Of a stretch of 64,000 bases of DNA, positions 1 through 8,445 are shown piece after piece. Position numbers and translations under genes: made by a program. Every line of letters begins with the position of its first letter. Position 1 is the stretch's first letter. The DNA comes from Desulfobulbus oligotrophicus (GTDB taxonomy: Bacteria > Desulfobacterota > Desulfobulbia > Desulfobulbales > Desulfobulbaceae), in assembly GCF_016446285.1 (NCBI RefSeq), contig NZ_CP054140.1, positions 2,399,501-2,463,500 on the forward strand. Reading direction: 5' to 3'. The notes below the pieces were generated by a model. The model searched no databases and had not been told where the DNA came from. It was given only the letters and a program-made list of their open reading frames with translations.

Positions 1-473
1 AGCAGTTGGCCAACGGGCTCAACGTTTCGAGCCCGACGCTTTCCAACAATTACGCCGACGTCAACTACTCCAGCCTCCGCCAGGCCCTGCTGGAGGATCG
101 GGAAGGGTGGCGCTGCCTGCAGGCGGAAATGATCGACGGTTTTTATCAGCCGCTTTTTGATGAGTGGTACGATTGGACCGTGTACGGGACGGGCCGCATC
201 AAAGCGCCTGCCGCGCGCCGGGCGCAGGATCCCGTTGTTGTCTGGCAGCCGCGCGGGTGGCCGTGGGTGGATCCGCTGAAAGAGGTCAACGCCCAGGTGA
301 AAGCGATAGATGCACACCTGCGGACCCGGCAAAGCATTATCGCCGAGACCACCGGCGCTGATTTTATCGAGATGGTTGACGAATTGGCGGTGGAGCAGGA
401 AACCTTGGTGGAGCGCGGTTTAAAAACCGCTATTCCGGATGATATGGCGGAAAATTACAGAGATAGAGGGTAA
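1..473 (+). CDS. Phage portal protein, C-terminal part (cut by window edge)
   Basis: The frame is open from the left edge and ends at a TAA-type stop at 471-473, leaving about 156 residues. The piece has the aromatic-rich C-terminus typical of lambda-type portal proteins: a run of YSSLRQALLE followed by WRCLQAEMI, FYQPLFDEWYDW and WQPRGWPWVDPLKE, the last being the usual motif just before the portal tail. Portal proteins form the dodecameric ring at the capsid vertex through which DNA enters and leaves. The next gene starts 5 bp downstream, so this is the first visible member of the late operon. The rest of the portal and the terminase should lie left of the window. The family call is by recognition of these motifs, not by alignment. 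Confidence 0.8.
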   Translation, partial: QLANGLNVSSPTLSNNYADVNYSSLRQALLEDREGWRCLQAEMIDGFYQPLFDEWYDWTVYGTGRIKAPAARRAQDPVVVWQPRGWPWVDPLKEVNAQVKAIDAHLRTRQSIIAETTGADFIEMVDELAVEQETLVERGLKTAIPDDMAENYRDRG

Positions 474-478
474 GAACG

Positions 479-1672
479 ATGAGTAAAAAATGGTTGGATA
501 CCCCTTGCTTACGGGCGAAACCAGCAGCGGTTGACCGTGAATCCAGCATTATCAGCGGCATCAAGGTGTGTTCTGAAGGTGAGGCCAAAGGGCATGGGGT
601 CTGCCTGGACAGCGAGTTTATAGAGACGGTCAGGCAGCAGGGAGCAGCGGCAAAACGGGGTGTCAAGGCTCGGTTCGGCCACCCCAACATGTGCAGCGAG
701 TCGTTAGGGACCTTTATCGGAAGGTTTAAAAATTTCAGCAGCGGCACAACGGTCCGTGAAGACGGCAGCGTTGCCGTCTGTTGTTTCGCCGACCTCCATT
801 TGAGCCTGACCGCCAGGGAAGCGCCGGCCGGCGACCTGTATGCCTACGTCATCTCGATGGCCGAAAACGAAGCCGATATGTTTGGAACCTCCGTCGTTTT
901 TTCGCAGGGAAACCGATACAGGCGCAACGAGAAGGGCGAAAAGGTGTACCCCCGCTTGAAGGACGGCCGGTTGAACGATGAATTTGACCGGGTGGGTGGG
1001 CCTGATTTTGTCGAGTGCAAAAATCTGATCGCCTGTGACTGCGTGGATGACCCGGCCGCAAATGACGGGCTTTTTTCGGCGGACGCCGGCGCCACTGTTG
1101 CCGGCCGGATCACCGAGTTTTTAGATCTGCATCCGCACGTTTTCCAGATACTGGAAAACAACCCGGAGGTAATAGAGGCGCTTGCCGGTTACGGCGACAA
1201 GTTTGATGAATTTTTTACCCGCTATCGAGCATACCGGGCGAAACAAAAACAGGAGCATGGACCAATGAAAGAAGAGAAAACGACCACCGCTGATCCCCAA
1301 ATCCAGCAGACGGAAACGTTGAACGCGGTTGATGGTGTTGCCGGGGAGCTCCTTGCCGCCGAACCGCTCATTGACGTGAAGGCGGAAGTTGCGGCGGCGC
1401 TCAAGGCTGACCGGCAGCGGCAAGCCGACATCCGTGATCTGGGCCGCCGCTTCGGGTTTGATGCCGATGCTGAAATCTTTGCCAACAGCGACAAGAGTTT
1501 GTCCGATTTCCAGACGCACATTCTGGCAAAATCGCCGGATGCCTGGAAAGCGTCCCTGGCGATCAAAAACCCGGCGCAACAGGAAACCGAATCCGACAGT
1601 CGGGAGCTGGCGGAGGGTTCGGCCGTTGTCGCCAAAATCAAGGAAAAACGAAAAGCCCGTTTCGGCAACTGA
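479..1672 (+). CDS. Phage prohead protease with scaffold-like C-terminus
   Basis: This 397-residue protein sits between portal and major capsid, the position of the head maturation protease and scaffold. The N-terminal 200 residues are compact and include a conserved-looking FGHPN stretch near residue 60 and an ISMAENEADMFG segment. The remainder is charged, proline/glutamate/alanine rich and probably helical, as in scaffolds. A fused protease-scaffold is therefore the simplest reading. An internal ATG near 1264 (MKEEKTTT) with a GGAG-like sequence upstream could give a separate scaffold from the same frame, as lambda does with C/Nu3. The catalytic residues cannot be assigned with confidence. 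Confidence 0.6.
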   Translation: MSKKWLDTPCLRAKPAAVDRESSIISGIKVCSEGEAKGHGVCLDSEFIETVRQQGAAAKRGVKARFGHPNMCSESLGTFIGRFKNFSSGTTVREDGSVAVCCFADLHLSLTAREAPAGDLYAYVISMAENEADMFGTSVVFSQGNRYRRNEKGEKVYPRLKDGRLNDEFDRVGGPDFVECKNLIACDCVDDPAANDGLFSADAGATVAGRITEFLDLHPHVFQILENNPEVIEALAGYGDKFDEFFTRYRAYRAKQKQEHGPMKEEKTTTADPQIQQTETLNAVDGVAGELLAAEPLIDVKAEVAAALKADRQRQADIRDLGRRFGFDADAEIFANSDKSLSDFQTHILAKSPDAWKASLAIKNPAQQETESDSRELAEGSAVVAKIKEKRKARFGN

Positions 1673-1730
1673 CCGGCCCCGGTGCCGGCGCGCCCCAATC
1701 ACAATAATTTGATTCTCAAGAGGTAACACC

Positions 1731-2687
1731 ATGGCATTAACTCTCTCAACCGCCCAAATCCTGGACCTGGTCATGGACGCCTTCAAGGTGCGTCTGCCCT
1801 TCCTGGTTACCGCCTTTGCCACCGATTTCAGCGATGAAAAGGCAAAGCTCGGCCAGACCGTCACTGCCCGCATTGCTGGTCTGCCCACGGTGCAGGACTA
1901 TGACGCCACCACCGGCTACAAGGCCAACGCCGCCGAGTCCAAAACCTTAATGAATGATGTGCCGGTGGTGATCAACCGTCATAAGCACGTGCCGATCAAG
2001 CTCGATTTCCTGGATGCGGCCTCCACCGTCAGCCAGATCAAGCTGCTGGAAGAGTCCACCATGAACTGCGGCTATGTCCTGGCAAAAAGCATGGCCGATT
2101 ACTGCCTGTCACTGGTGCTGGCCGCCAATTTCAGCCAAGTCTCGACCTTCACCGCCGCCAACAGCGACCTGGACATGCTGGCGAACATCCGCGAAGACTT
2201 GAACGCCGTCGGGGCGAGCACCTTGGGCCGGTTCGGAATCGTCGGATCCGGCGTCATGACCACCCTGACCACGGATAGTCGGGTTGCCAGCGGTGATTAT
2301 TACGGTCAGCGGATCGGCGCGGAAGCGCTGGGCCACCTCCAGGGTATCCAGGGTTTTGCCGATATCTGGGAATATCCGGACATGCCTGCCAATGCCCACA
2401 ACCTGATCGGATTTTTCGGCACCAAGGAAAGCATTGTCTTGGCGACCCGCGTCCCCACCGACGCCAACGAGATTGCCCGGGCGGCAGGTATCCCGCAGAT
2501 CGCCAGCTTTGAGACGCTGACCGACGAGGACACCGGCTTGACCCTGTTGGGGATCAAGTGGGTCGAGACGGGCACCTTCGACGTGTACTGCACGGTGGCG
2601 GTCATGTACGGGGCGGTTGCCGGCAGCCAGGGCGGAGACGCTGGAGATAAGACCGACTACGCCGGGCATCGACTGGTTTCCGCCTAA
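1731..2687 (+). CDS. Phage major capsid protein
   Basis: A 318-residue protein with AGGTAACACC just before its ATG, directly after the protease/scaffold gene. Features typical of capsid proteins are an N-terminal arm, a segment (ATDFSDEKAKLGQTV) leading into a glycine/alanine-rich core, and a C-terminal beta-rich part that ends in a short variable tail. It resembles P22 coat-like or gpE-like HK97-fold subunits in length and context. The call rests mainly on position and overall character. No catalytic or metal-binding motif is expected. The icosahedral shell would be built from several hundred copies after scaffold-directed assembly. Confidence 0.7.
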   Translation: MALTLSTAQILDLVMDAFKVRLPFLVTAFATDFSDEKAKLGQTVTARIAGLPTVQDYDATTGYKANAAESKTLMNDVPVVINRHKHVPIKLDFLDAASTVSQIKLLEESTMNCGYVLAKSMADYCLSLVLAANFSQVSTFTAANSDLDMLANIREDLNAVGASTLGRFGIVGSGVMTTLTTDSRVASGDYYGQRIGAEALGHLQGIQGFADIWEYPDMPANAHNLIGFFGTKESIVLATRVPTDANEIARAAGIPQIASFETLTDEDTGLTLLGIKWVETGTFDVYCTVAVMYGAVAGSQGGDAGDKTDYAGHRLVSA

Positions 2688-2725
2688 TCCCGGCGGGAAT
2701 TGAAAACCCTTAACCGGATAACGCC

Positions 2726-3013
2726 ATGAGACAATTTATCGTACTCGGATTTTTGAGCAACAGCGCAAACACCCCCGGCGAGTGCCTGTACCTGGGCACG
2801 GACCGGGGGGCGGCAATGGAGACGGTCAACGAGCAGGGCGAGTATGCCCGTCGCGAACTGTACGAGCTGGCAACCCCGCAACTGCGGCGGCACGCTGCGG
2901 TTGACCCGGAACCCGGTGACGAAGACGGTGACCCGGAACCCGGTGACGAAGACGGTGACCCGGAACCCGGTGACGAAGACGGTGACCCGGAACCCGGTGA
3001 CGAAGACGCATGA
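2726..3013 (+). CDS. Small phage protein with acidic nonapeptide repeats
   Basis: A 95-residue protein. The first 60 residues form a small ordered domain (FIVLGFLSNSANTPGE, then YELATPQLRR). The last 36 residues are four copies of the nonapeptide DPEPGDEDG, the last ending in A. The tail carries a very high negative charge and should be disordered. The position directly after the capsid gene matches small head-completion or decoration-type proteins of similar phages. Its stop overlaps the ATG of the next gene (ATGA at 3010-3013), so the two are probably translationally coupled. No family is recognised. Confidence 0.55.
   Translation: MRQFIVLGFLSNSANTPGECLYLGTDRGAAMETVNEQGEYARRELYELATPQLRRHAAVDPEPGDEDGDPEPGDEDGDPEPGDEDGDPEPGDEDA
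2903..3010 (+). repeat. Four tandem 27-bp repeats, coding
   Basis: Four essentially identical 27-bp units lie head to tail, beginning GACCCGGAACCCGG. Each encodes DPEPGDEDG. The near-perfect nucleotide identity points to recent slippage-type expansion, and copy number may vary between isolates. Confidence 0.9.
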
Positions 3014-3333
3014 TTGAGTTCGAAATGGACCAGGTCATCAATCACGAGACAGGCGTCCAGCCGATGATCAACGGGGTGCAATCGGCCATCTGGATCATAC
3101 CCATGCTTGATCGTTCGACTTCGTTTTCCGGGGGTGCCTTTGGCGGCTCATGGGGAACCATCGATCATGTCGGGCCGTATGCCATCGCCACCATGAATGA
3201 TGTCGAGGGCCTGGGTTTGGCCGCTGGTGATGATGGCGACACCCTAACCATCAACGGCACCGACTACACCCTCCTGGCTATCGATCCGGATGGCCAGGGC
3301 GGCGCTGTGCTGAAGCTGGATGAACAACCATGA
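3010..3333 (+). CDS. Probable head-tail joining protein
   Basis: A 107-residue protein in the head-tail connector slot. The C-terminal half contains GDTLTINGTDYTLLAIDPDGQGG, the pattern of a small beta-barrel connector domain (as in FII/gp17-like joining proteins). Its ATG overlaps the previous stop, and its end overlaps the next start at 3330-3333, so it belongs to a tightly coupled block. Function is inferred from position, size and the beta-rich C-terminus. Confidence 0.5.
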   Translation: MIEFEMDQVINHETGVQPMINGVQSAIWIIPMLDRSTSFSGGAFGGSWGTIDHVGPYAIATMNDVEGLGLAAGDDGDTLTINGTDYTLLAIDPDGQGGAVLKLDEQP

Positions 3334-3755
3334 TGCGGGCCGATATCGCCCAGGCGATCAAAGGCATGCTGGCGGCTACCGGCAAGTTCGGCGCCGTGTG
3401 CGGGCTTGGCAGCGACAAGCCCGCGTATCCGCTGGCCCGGGTGTGGATCAACGGGTGCCCCAGGGACGGCAATATCGACAACACCCCGGACGCGCTCCTC
3501 GATCTGCGCGTGGCCGTGCAGATCGAGACCTGGCTGCCGAAAGACAATGACGGCAACAGCATCGACACAGCGCTGTACGACCTGGTCGACACGGCGTTTG
3601 CCGGGTTGCACAACAAAAAAATTCCAGGAAAGGGCACCCTACCCCTGATCGCCTACGATCACCCCGGCCTGGGAGCATACAGCAGCGACGGCCCGGCCGT
3701 TTACACCATCCAGGTGTCGGTCAGGGTGGCGCCGCAACACTTTTCAATCACTTGA
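3330..3755 (+). CDS. Probable tail terminator / minor tail protein
   Basis: A 141-residue protein starting with two Met codons, placed between the joining protein and the tail tube gene. This is the position of gpU-type tail terminators, which cap the tail tube. An N-terminal helix (RADIAQAIKGMLAATGKF) followed by strands (LDLRVAVQIETWLP and YTIQVSVRVA) agrees with the alpha/beta fold of that group. Assignment is by context and predicted secondary structure only. Confidence 0.5.
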   Translation: MMRADIAQAIKGMLAATGKFGAVCGLGSDKPAYPLARVWINGCPRDGNIDNTPDALLDLRVAVQIETWLPKDNDGNSIDTALYDLVDTAFAGLHNKKIPGKGTLPLIAYDHPGLGAYSSDGPAVYTIQVSVRVAPQHFSIT

Positions 3756-3791
3756 CACCGGTCCGCCTACAACTGGGGCCAGGAGAACAGC

Positions 3792-4754
3792 ATGCAAAAC
3801 GCACAACAAGGAATGATACTCGGCGGAGATCTCTATTTCGATTTTCTGACCGATGCCGGCGCTTCCACCGGCTTCGGCCTGGCCGGCAACGCCAACCGGC
3901 TCATCCCCAAGGTGGAAAGCGAGACCCTGGAGAACAAGCTCAACGGCCGCGACACCCTGGGACAGACCGGCGACTCCTACACCCGCATCACCAGTTCCAC
4001 CATCTCGTTCACCATGAACCGTTACGATCCCGATATCGTGGCCGCGTTCTTCATGGGTTCGGCGGTGGACCTGCCCGCCGTCGCTGCCGAGGCCTACACG
4101 GCCACGGTGACGGCAGACCATGGCGAGTGGGTGTCCATCGGCACGTCCCGCCTGGTCACCTGCGTGGTCCGGAACTCCACCGACACCATCACCTATGCGG
4201 TCGGCGAAGATTACGAAGTCGATCTTCTCCTCGGCCGGATCCGAACATTGGCTGCCGGCGACATCGTTGACGCCGCCACGCTCCATGTCAGCGGCACCGC
4301 TGCCGGGCCCTACACGGCCACGGTGACGGCAATCTCCGACAAGTGGGTGCCCATCGGCAAGGACGGCCTGGCCACCTGCGTGGTCAAGAACGCCGACAAC
4401 ACCCTCACCTATACGGTCAACGAAGATTACGAAGTCAATCTGCGCCTCGGCCTGATCCGGGTGTTGAGCGGAGGCGATATCGTTGCCGGTGCGACGCTCA
4501 ATATCAGCGGCGCCGTGGAAGCGGCAACCGGCCGCAAGATCACCGGCGGTACCCGGCCGGTCATCAATGTGGGGCTGCTGCTGGACGGGAAAAACTACGT
4601 CAACGGCGCCAATGTCAAGCTGCGGGTCTGGCAGGCGCAGATTCGCGGGGACGGTGATTTTGATCTGCTTGCCCAGGATGGATTTCCCGCGCTGCAATTT
4701 TCCGGGACCATGGTCACCCCGGCCGGCAAAACCGCGCCGTTTGAACTGTGGTGA
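3792..4754 (+). CDS. Major tail tube protein with duplicated domain
   Basis: A 320-residue protein immediately upstream of the tail chaperone and tape measure genes, as tail tube proteins usually are. Residues 1-100 and 245-320 read as the split tube domain. Residues 102-173 and 174-243 are two copies of one module: both start YTATVTA, both carry TCVV, DYEV, LGLIR/LGRIR and GDIV signatures, and the spacing is 72 residues (216 bp). The inserted pair probably decorates the tail exterior, like the Ig-like insertions known in other tube proteins. AGGAGAACAGC precedes the ATG. Confidence 0.7.
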   Translation: MQNAQQGMILGGDLYFDFLTDAGASTGFGLAGNANRLIPKVESETLENKLNGRDTLGQTGDSYTRITSSTISFTMNRYDPDIVAAFFMGSAVDLPAVAAEAYTATVTADHGEWVSIGTSRLVTCVVRNSTDTITYAVGEDYEVDLLLGRIRTLAAGDIVDAATLHVSGTAAGPYTATVTAISDKWVPIGKDGLATCVVKNADNTLTYTVNEDYEVNLRLGLIRVLSGGDIVAGATLNISGAVEAATGRKITGGTRPVINVGLLLDGKNYVNGANVKLRVWQAQIRGDGDFDLLAQDGFPALQFSGTMVTPAGKTAPFELW

Positions 4755-4758
4755 TGGG

Positions 4759-5181
4759 ATGCCGGCAATGCAGAAAATCAAGACAATCCAGATAGGTTCC
4801 AGGTCCTTCACCCTCAAGGAGCTGCCGGTCCGGGCGGTGTGGGACCTGGTCAACAATGAACAGCAGGAAGCAGCGGTCAACATGGTCGACCGCTGCCTGG
4901 ATCTGCTCCGCATGGCCTGCCCCGAGCTGACCCAGGAGGTGCTGATGGATCTGTATCCCTCGGAAGTCGAGGAGCTGTGGCAGGGATTCCAGGAGGTGAA
5001 CGCCGCTTTTTTGGGAGTGGTGCGCCGGATCGGGCTGATCGATATCCTGATCGATTCGTTGAAGCCGGTGATGATGGCGGAATTCGGCAAGGCAATGCTG
5101 ACCTTGACCGATGCATCTGCCACCTCATTACCTCCGGCCACGGACCAGTCGTTTGGGACTACGGATACAGCTTCTTCCTGA
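4759..5181 (+). CDS. Tail assembly chaperone (G-type)
   Basis: About 140 residues from the ATG at 4759 (or 137 from the ATG at 4768). It lies between tail tube and tape measure, the invariant position of tail assembly chaperones. Residues FTLKELPVRAVWDLVNN and the helical LIDILIDSLKPVMMAEF segment fit this class. In many siphoviruses this gene is extended by a programmed frameshift, and a matching -1 frame is open here (separate entry). No enzymatic activity is expected; the protein would coat the tape measure before tube polymerisation. Confidence 0.6.
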   Translation: MPAMQKIKTIQIGSRSFTLKELPVRAVWDLVNNEQQEAAVNMVDRCLDLLRMACPELTQEVLMDLYPSEVEELWQGFQEVNAAFLGVVRRIGLIDILIDSLKPVMMAEFGKAMLTLTDASATSLPPATDQSFGTTDTASS

Positions 5182-5219
5182 CCGCGCTCAATTGTCTGGT
5201 AAAACCGTCAGGGAAATAG
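5007..5219 (+). other. Possible -1 frameshift extension of tail chaperone (GT-type)
   Basis: The chaperone frame contains a canonical X XXY YYZ heptamer, T TTT TTG, at 5007-5013 in the correct phase. The -1 frame is then open to a TAG at 5217-5219 and ends in HLITSGHGPVVWDYGYSFF, which looks like a conserved protein segment. The stretch between 5013 and about 5110 in the -1 frame looks poorly protein-like, so the true shift may lie further downstream than the heptamer. Confidence 0.35.
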
Positions 5220-5384
5220 GAGACGCACCATGGCGGCGGCGCCCCAGGCAGCAATCATGAGCAGCGGCAGGCCCACCAGGAGGCCGAAGACCAGCAGTTT
5301 GCCGGGCTGCAGCAGGGACAGCAGGGCATAAATACCAGGCCCGGCAAAAAGAGCGAATATAACGAGAGGCAGGTTCCAGCGCAT
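5208..5384 (-). CDS. Candidate small two-helix membrane protein, antisense to late genes
   Basis: The 58-residue minus-strand frame has two strongly hydrophobic segments (LPLVIFALFAGPGIYALLSLL and LLVFGLLVGLPLLMIAAWG) separated by QPGK, and it looks like a genuine small membrane protein. It fills the roughly 200-bp space between tail chaperone and tape measure, which otherwise has no convincing + strand gene (only a 31-codon frame from 5230). It lacks an obvious ribosome-binding site and its start codon overlaps the tape measure start. It could be a moron gene or a chance antisense frame. Confidence 0.35.
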   Translation of the reverse strand: MRWNLPLVIFALFAGPGIYALLSLLQPGKLLVFGLLVGLPLLMIAAWGAAAMVRLLFP

Positions 5385-8300
5385 GGCGACAAACAACAAA
5401 AGAATCGAAGTTATCATTTCAGCGTTTACCGCTGAATTTGAAAAAAGATTACGCGCTTCCACGTCGTCTGTCAAGGACCTTGACGCTGCTTCCCGGCAGG
5501 TGGAACGAGGCGGACTGTCAGCTGCCCGGCGTGGCGTGCAGTCCATCTCCCAGTCGCTGGAGAGCATGCGCCGCGCCGCCATCGCTGCTTTTTCCATCAA
5601 AGCCATCCGGGGGTATGCGGCCGGTTTCGTGCAAACCGCCGATGCCATGCGCGCCATGGATCAACGGCTGCTGCTGACAGCCAGGAACACCAACGATTAT
5701 GCCGCCGCCCAGAAGACGGTGGTGGAGATAGCCAGGGACGCACACCAGGGTCTGGGCGAGGTTGCTCAACTCTACACCCGCATGGCCCAGGCCACGGCCA
5801 ACCTCAATGTCAGCCAGAAGGATCTGGCCGAGGTGACCCGCACCGTGGCCCTGGCCACCGCCTTGTCGGGCTCGTCGGCCCAGGAAGCAGCCGCCGGCCT
5901 GCTCCAGTTCTCCCAGGCCATGGGGGCAAACAGGCTCCAGGGCGATGAGCTGCGCTCGGTCCTGGAAAACATGCCGATATTGACCAAGGTGTTTGTCGAC
6001 GCGGCCGGTGGCTCCATTGCCAGGCTCAGGGAGATGGCCACGGCCGGAGAGCTGACCACCGAGTGGATGATCAATGCCATCAAGGCGGGCAGGGACACCA
6101 TCGAGGCCCAGGCCAAGGCCATGCCCGTGACCGTGGGCGCGGCCATGGCCGACCTGCGCAACGAGGCATCGATATATATCGCGTCGGTGAATCAATCGAC
6201 AGGAGCGACCGACAAGCTGGCGGCAGCGATCAAGTGGTTGGGCACACATCTCGATACGGTTGCCCAGGGCGGGTTCCTGGCGCTTTCGGCCGCGCTCTCT
6301 TACCTGGTCGGCCGCGGCTTGTCGGCGGCAACTGCCGCTATCAGCGGGTTTATCGGCAAGCTCGCCGTCACGCCTGTGGTTGCATCGGCGGCCACCGCTG
6401 CGGTCTCGGCCAACGCGCGGGCCTTGACGAGTTACGGAGCAGCCGCATCGATAGCCACCGCGCAAACAGCGGCCAATACCGCTGCCCAGACTGCCGCGAC
6501 CGCCGCCCAGACTGCCGCCGGAACGGTGATGTCCCGTCTGCCGGGGGCATTGCTCGGCCTCGTTAACCCGATCACCGCCGTCACCACCGTCCTTGGACTC
6601 GGCGCCGCCGCCTGGTTGACGTGGGGCCGGTCGGCGGATAACGAGCTGGCCAAGGCAAAAGGTAGGGTGGCCGAGCTGCAACGCACGAATCAGATGCTCA
6701 AGGAACTCTCGGACCCCAGCCTGCGGTTGCAGGCAACGTCCAGGAACATTACCGCCGCCCGGGCAGAAGTGGCCAAGCTGGAAAAGGACCTTGCCGATGC
6801 GGTGGCCGAACCATCCGGGATTCCTTTTGATAACACCATCGGGCGGACCGCCAGGCAGCTCGAAGAGGCCCGCAAAGATCTCAAAGACAATGAGCAGGAA
6901 CACGCCGAGATCCAGGAGAATATCCGGCTCACGACCGAGCAGCGCGGTGCCAAGCAAATCGCGGTGGAGATGTCGGTCACCGACGAGATCAGGAAACAAA
7001 ACGAAGAGCGCCGCAAGTTAACGGCAAGCAAGCTCGAGAACGACCTGGCCGAGATCGAGAAGAAGCGGCAGGCTGAACTGAAGTCCATCGAATCGCGCTT
7101 CCAGGGCGAGGATGGGGTGCGGGTGCGGCAGGCCGTCAATGCCCGTTTCGACGCCGAGGCCGCCAAGGCCAGGGAAGGAGCCGCCGAGAAATCGGCCAAG
7201 AAAGGAGATGCGGCGGCGCGCAAGGCCGAGGCCGAGGCCAAGCGCCGGGAAAGGGAACTGCTCAAGGAGCAAAAGATTCAGAGCAAGATCGATGCAGAAA
7301 CCTTGCGGGCCGAGAGCGAAAAAAGAATTTTGGCGCTGGAAGGTGAAAAGCTCGGGGCTGAACGGCTTGGCTCGGAACTTGAACGGGCTGAGGCGTTGCT
7401 GGAGATCAACCGGAAGATCGCGGCGGAACGCATTGCCCTGAAAGAGCAGGAAGCCCGGCTCATCGCCGACGATCCCAACAAGACGCAGGCCGACCTGCTG
7501 CGGGCACAATCGGAGATCACCAGAGAAAGGATATCCGCCTTACAGCAGGAACACACCGATCTGGCCTCAGTGGCGAGCGCCGGATTGGCGGACATCGAAC
7601 AGGCCTGGCGACGCGGGACCGGGTCGGTCGAGGCGTACCGGCAGGCGGTGCAGGAAGCCCTGGCAGCCGGCGTCATCCTGGAGGAAGAGGCCAGGGATCG
7701 TATGATCGCCTCGGGCGACGACATGGGCGCGGCGCTCAGCCTGGGCATGCAGCGGGCGCGGGAGCGGATGCAGACCGACGCCGAGATGATGATCCAGATC
7801 GGCACCGAACTGGGAGACCGCATTTCGGACGGGCTGGTCTCGGCCTGGGACAGTTGGATCCAGGGAACCGCATCCGCCAAAGAGGCGCTGATCGACTTTG
7901 CCCGCTCGACCATCTCCTGGCTCTCCCAGGTGATCTTGAAGCAGATGCTGATGAACGCCCTGATGGGTGCGCCCGGCACCACCGGCGGCGGCCTGCTCGG
8001 CATGCTGGGCATGGCCACGGGCGGAACTGTCCAGGCCCTGGCTTCCGGCGGATCGGTGCGCGGCTGGAGTCCGTCCCGGACCGCCGATAACATCACGATC
8101 CGGGCCACTGCCGGCGAGTTCATGCAACCGGTGCGGGCGGTGGACTATTACGGCCTCAACTTCATGGAGCGCATCCGGCGGCTGGAGCTGCCGCGCGACA
8201 TCGCCCATGCCCTGGCCGGTGGAACCGTGCCCTCCGTTCCTTCCGGATACCGGCTCGCCCAGGGCGGCATGCCCGAGGCAGGACCCCAGACCACGGTCAA

Positions 8301-8445
8301 GGCAGGCGACACCAAACTGCGGGTGATCAATGTGCTCGATAAGAACATGGTGGGCGATTTTCTGCGCACCGCCGACGGCGAGACCGCCATCATCAACATG
8401 ATCCGGCGCAACGGCGCCACCATTCGCACGTTAATAGGGGGTTAA
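5383..8445 (+). CDS. Tail tape measure protein
   Basis: The longest gene of the prophage (1020 residues). Residues 1-300 hold the conserved N-terminal tape-measure region (QLYTRMAQATANLNVSQKDL, SGSSAQEAAAGLLQFSQAMG, RLQGDELRSVLENMP). Residues 300-420 are alanine-rich and hydrophobic, and residues 430-760 are long charged coiled coil (KRRERELLKEQKIQSKI and similar). The C-terminus is glycine rich. This order is standard for a protein that sets tail length and is ejected into the host envelope. The ATG at 5383 follows a GAGAGGCAGG site. Confidence 0.9.
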   Translation: MATNNKRIEVIISAFTAEFEKRLRASTSSVKDLDAASRQVERGGLSAARRGVQSISQSLESMRRAAIAAFSIKAIRGYAAGFVQTADAMRAMDQRLLLTARNTNDYAAAQKTVVEIARDAHQGLGEVAQLYTRMAQATANLNVSQKDLAEVTRTVALATALSGSSAQEAAAGLLQFSQAMGANRLQGDELRSVLENMPILTKVFVDAAGGSIARLREMATAGELTTEWMINAIKAGRDTIEAQAKAMPVTVGAAMADLRNEASIYIASVNQSTGATDKLAAAIKWLGTHLDTVAQGGFLALSAALSYLVGRGLSAATAAISGFIGKLAVTPVVASAATAAVSANARALTSYGAAASIATAQTAANTAAQTAATAAQTAAGTVMSRLPGALLGLVNPITAVTTVLGLGAAAWLTWGRSADNELAKAKGRVAELQRTNQMLKELSDPSLRLQATSRNITAARAEVAKLEKDLADAVAEPSGIPFDNTIGRTARQLEEARKDLKDNEQEHAEIQENIRLTTEQRGAKQIAVEMSVTDEIRKQNEERRKLTASKLENDLAEIEKKRQAELKSIESRFQGEDGVRVRQAVNARFDAEAAKAREGAAEKSAKKGDAAARKAEAEAKRRERELLKEQKIQSKIDAETLRAESEKRILALEGEKLGAERLGSELERAEALLEINRKIAAERIALKEQEARLIADDPNKTQADLLRAQSEITRERISALQQEHTDLASVASAGLADIEQAWRRGTGSVEAYRQAVQEALAAGVILEEEARDRMIASGDDMGAALSLGMQRARERMQTDAEMMIQIGTELGDRISDGLVSAWDSWIQGTASAKEALIDFARSTISWLSQVILKQMLMNALMGAPGTTGGGLLGMLGMATGGTVQALASGGSVRGWSPSRTADNITIRATAGEFMQPVRAVDYYGLNFMERIRRLELPRDIAHALAGGTVPSVPSGYRLAQGGMPEAGPQTTVKAGDTKLRVINVLDKNMVGDFLRTADGETAIINMIRRNGATIRTLIGG

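Noticed and set aside
844-1888. Long minus-strand frames opposite the protease/scaffold gene
   Set aside because: They are mirror frames of a GC-rich gene, with no ribosome sites.
2903-3010. CRISPR-like tandem repeats
   Set aside because: There are no spacers; the units abut and are in frame inside a coding sequence.
3744-5141. 465-codon minus-strand frame opposite the tail tube gene
   Set aside because: Its apparent repeats mirror the duplicated module of the tail tube gene on the + strand, so it is a shadow frame.
5518-6999. 493-codon minus-strand frame opposite the tape measure gene
   Set aside because: The sequence is Gly/Arg/His-rich without domain features; it is a shadow of the high-GC coding strand.
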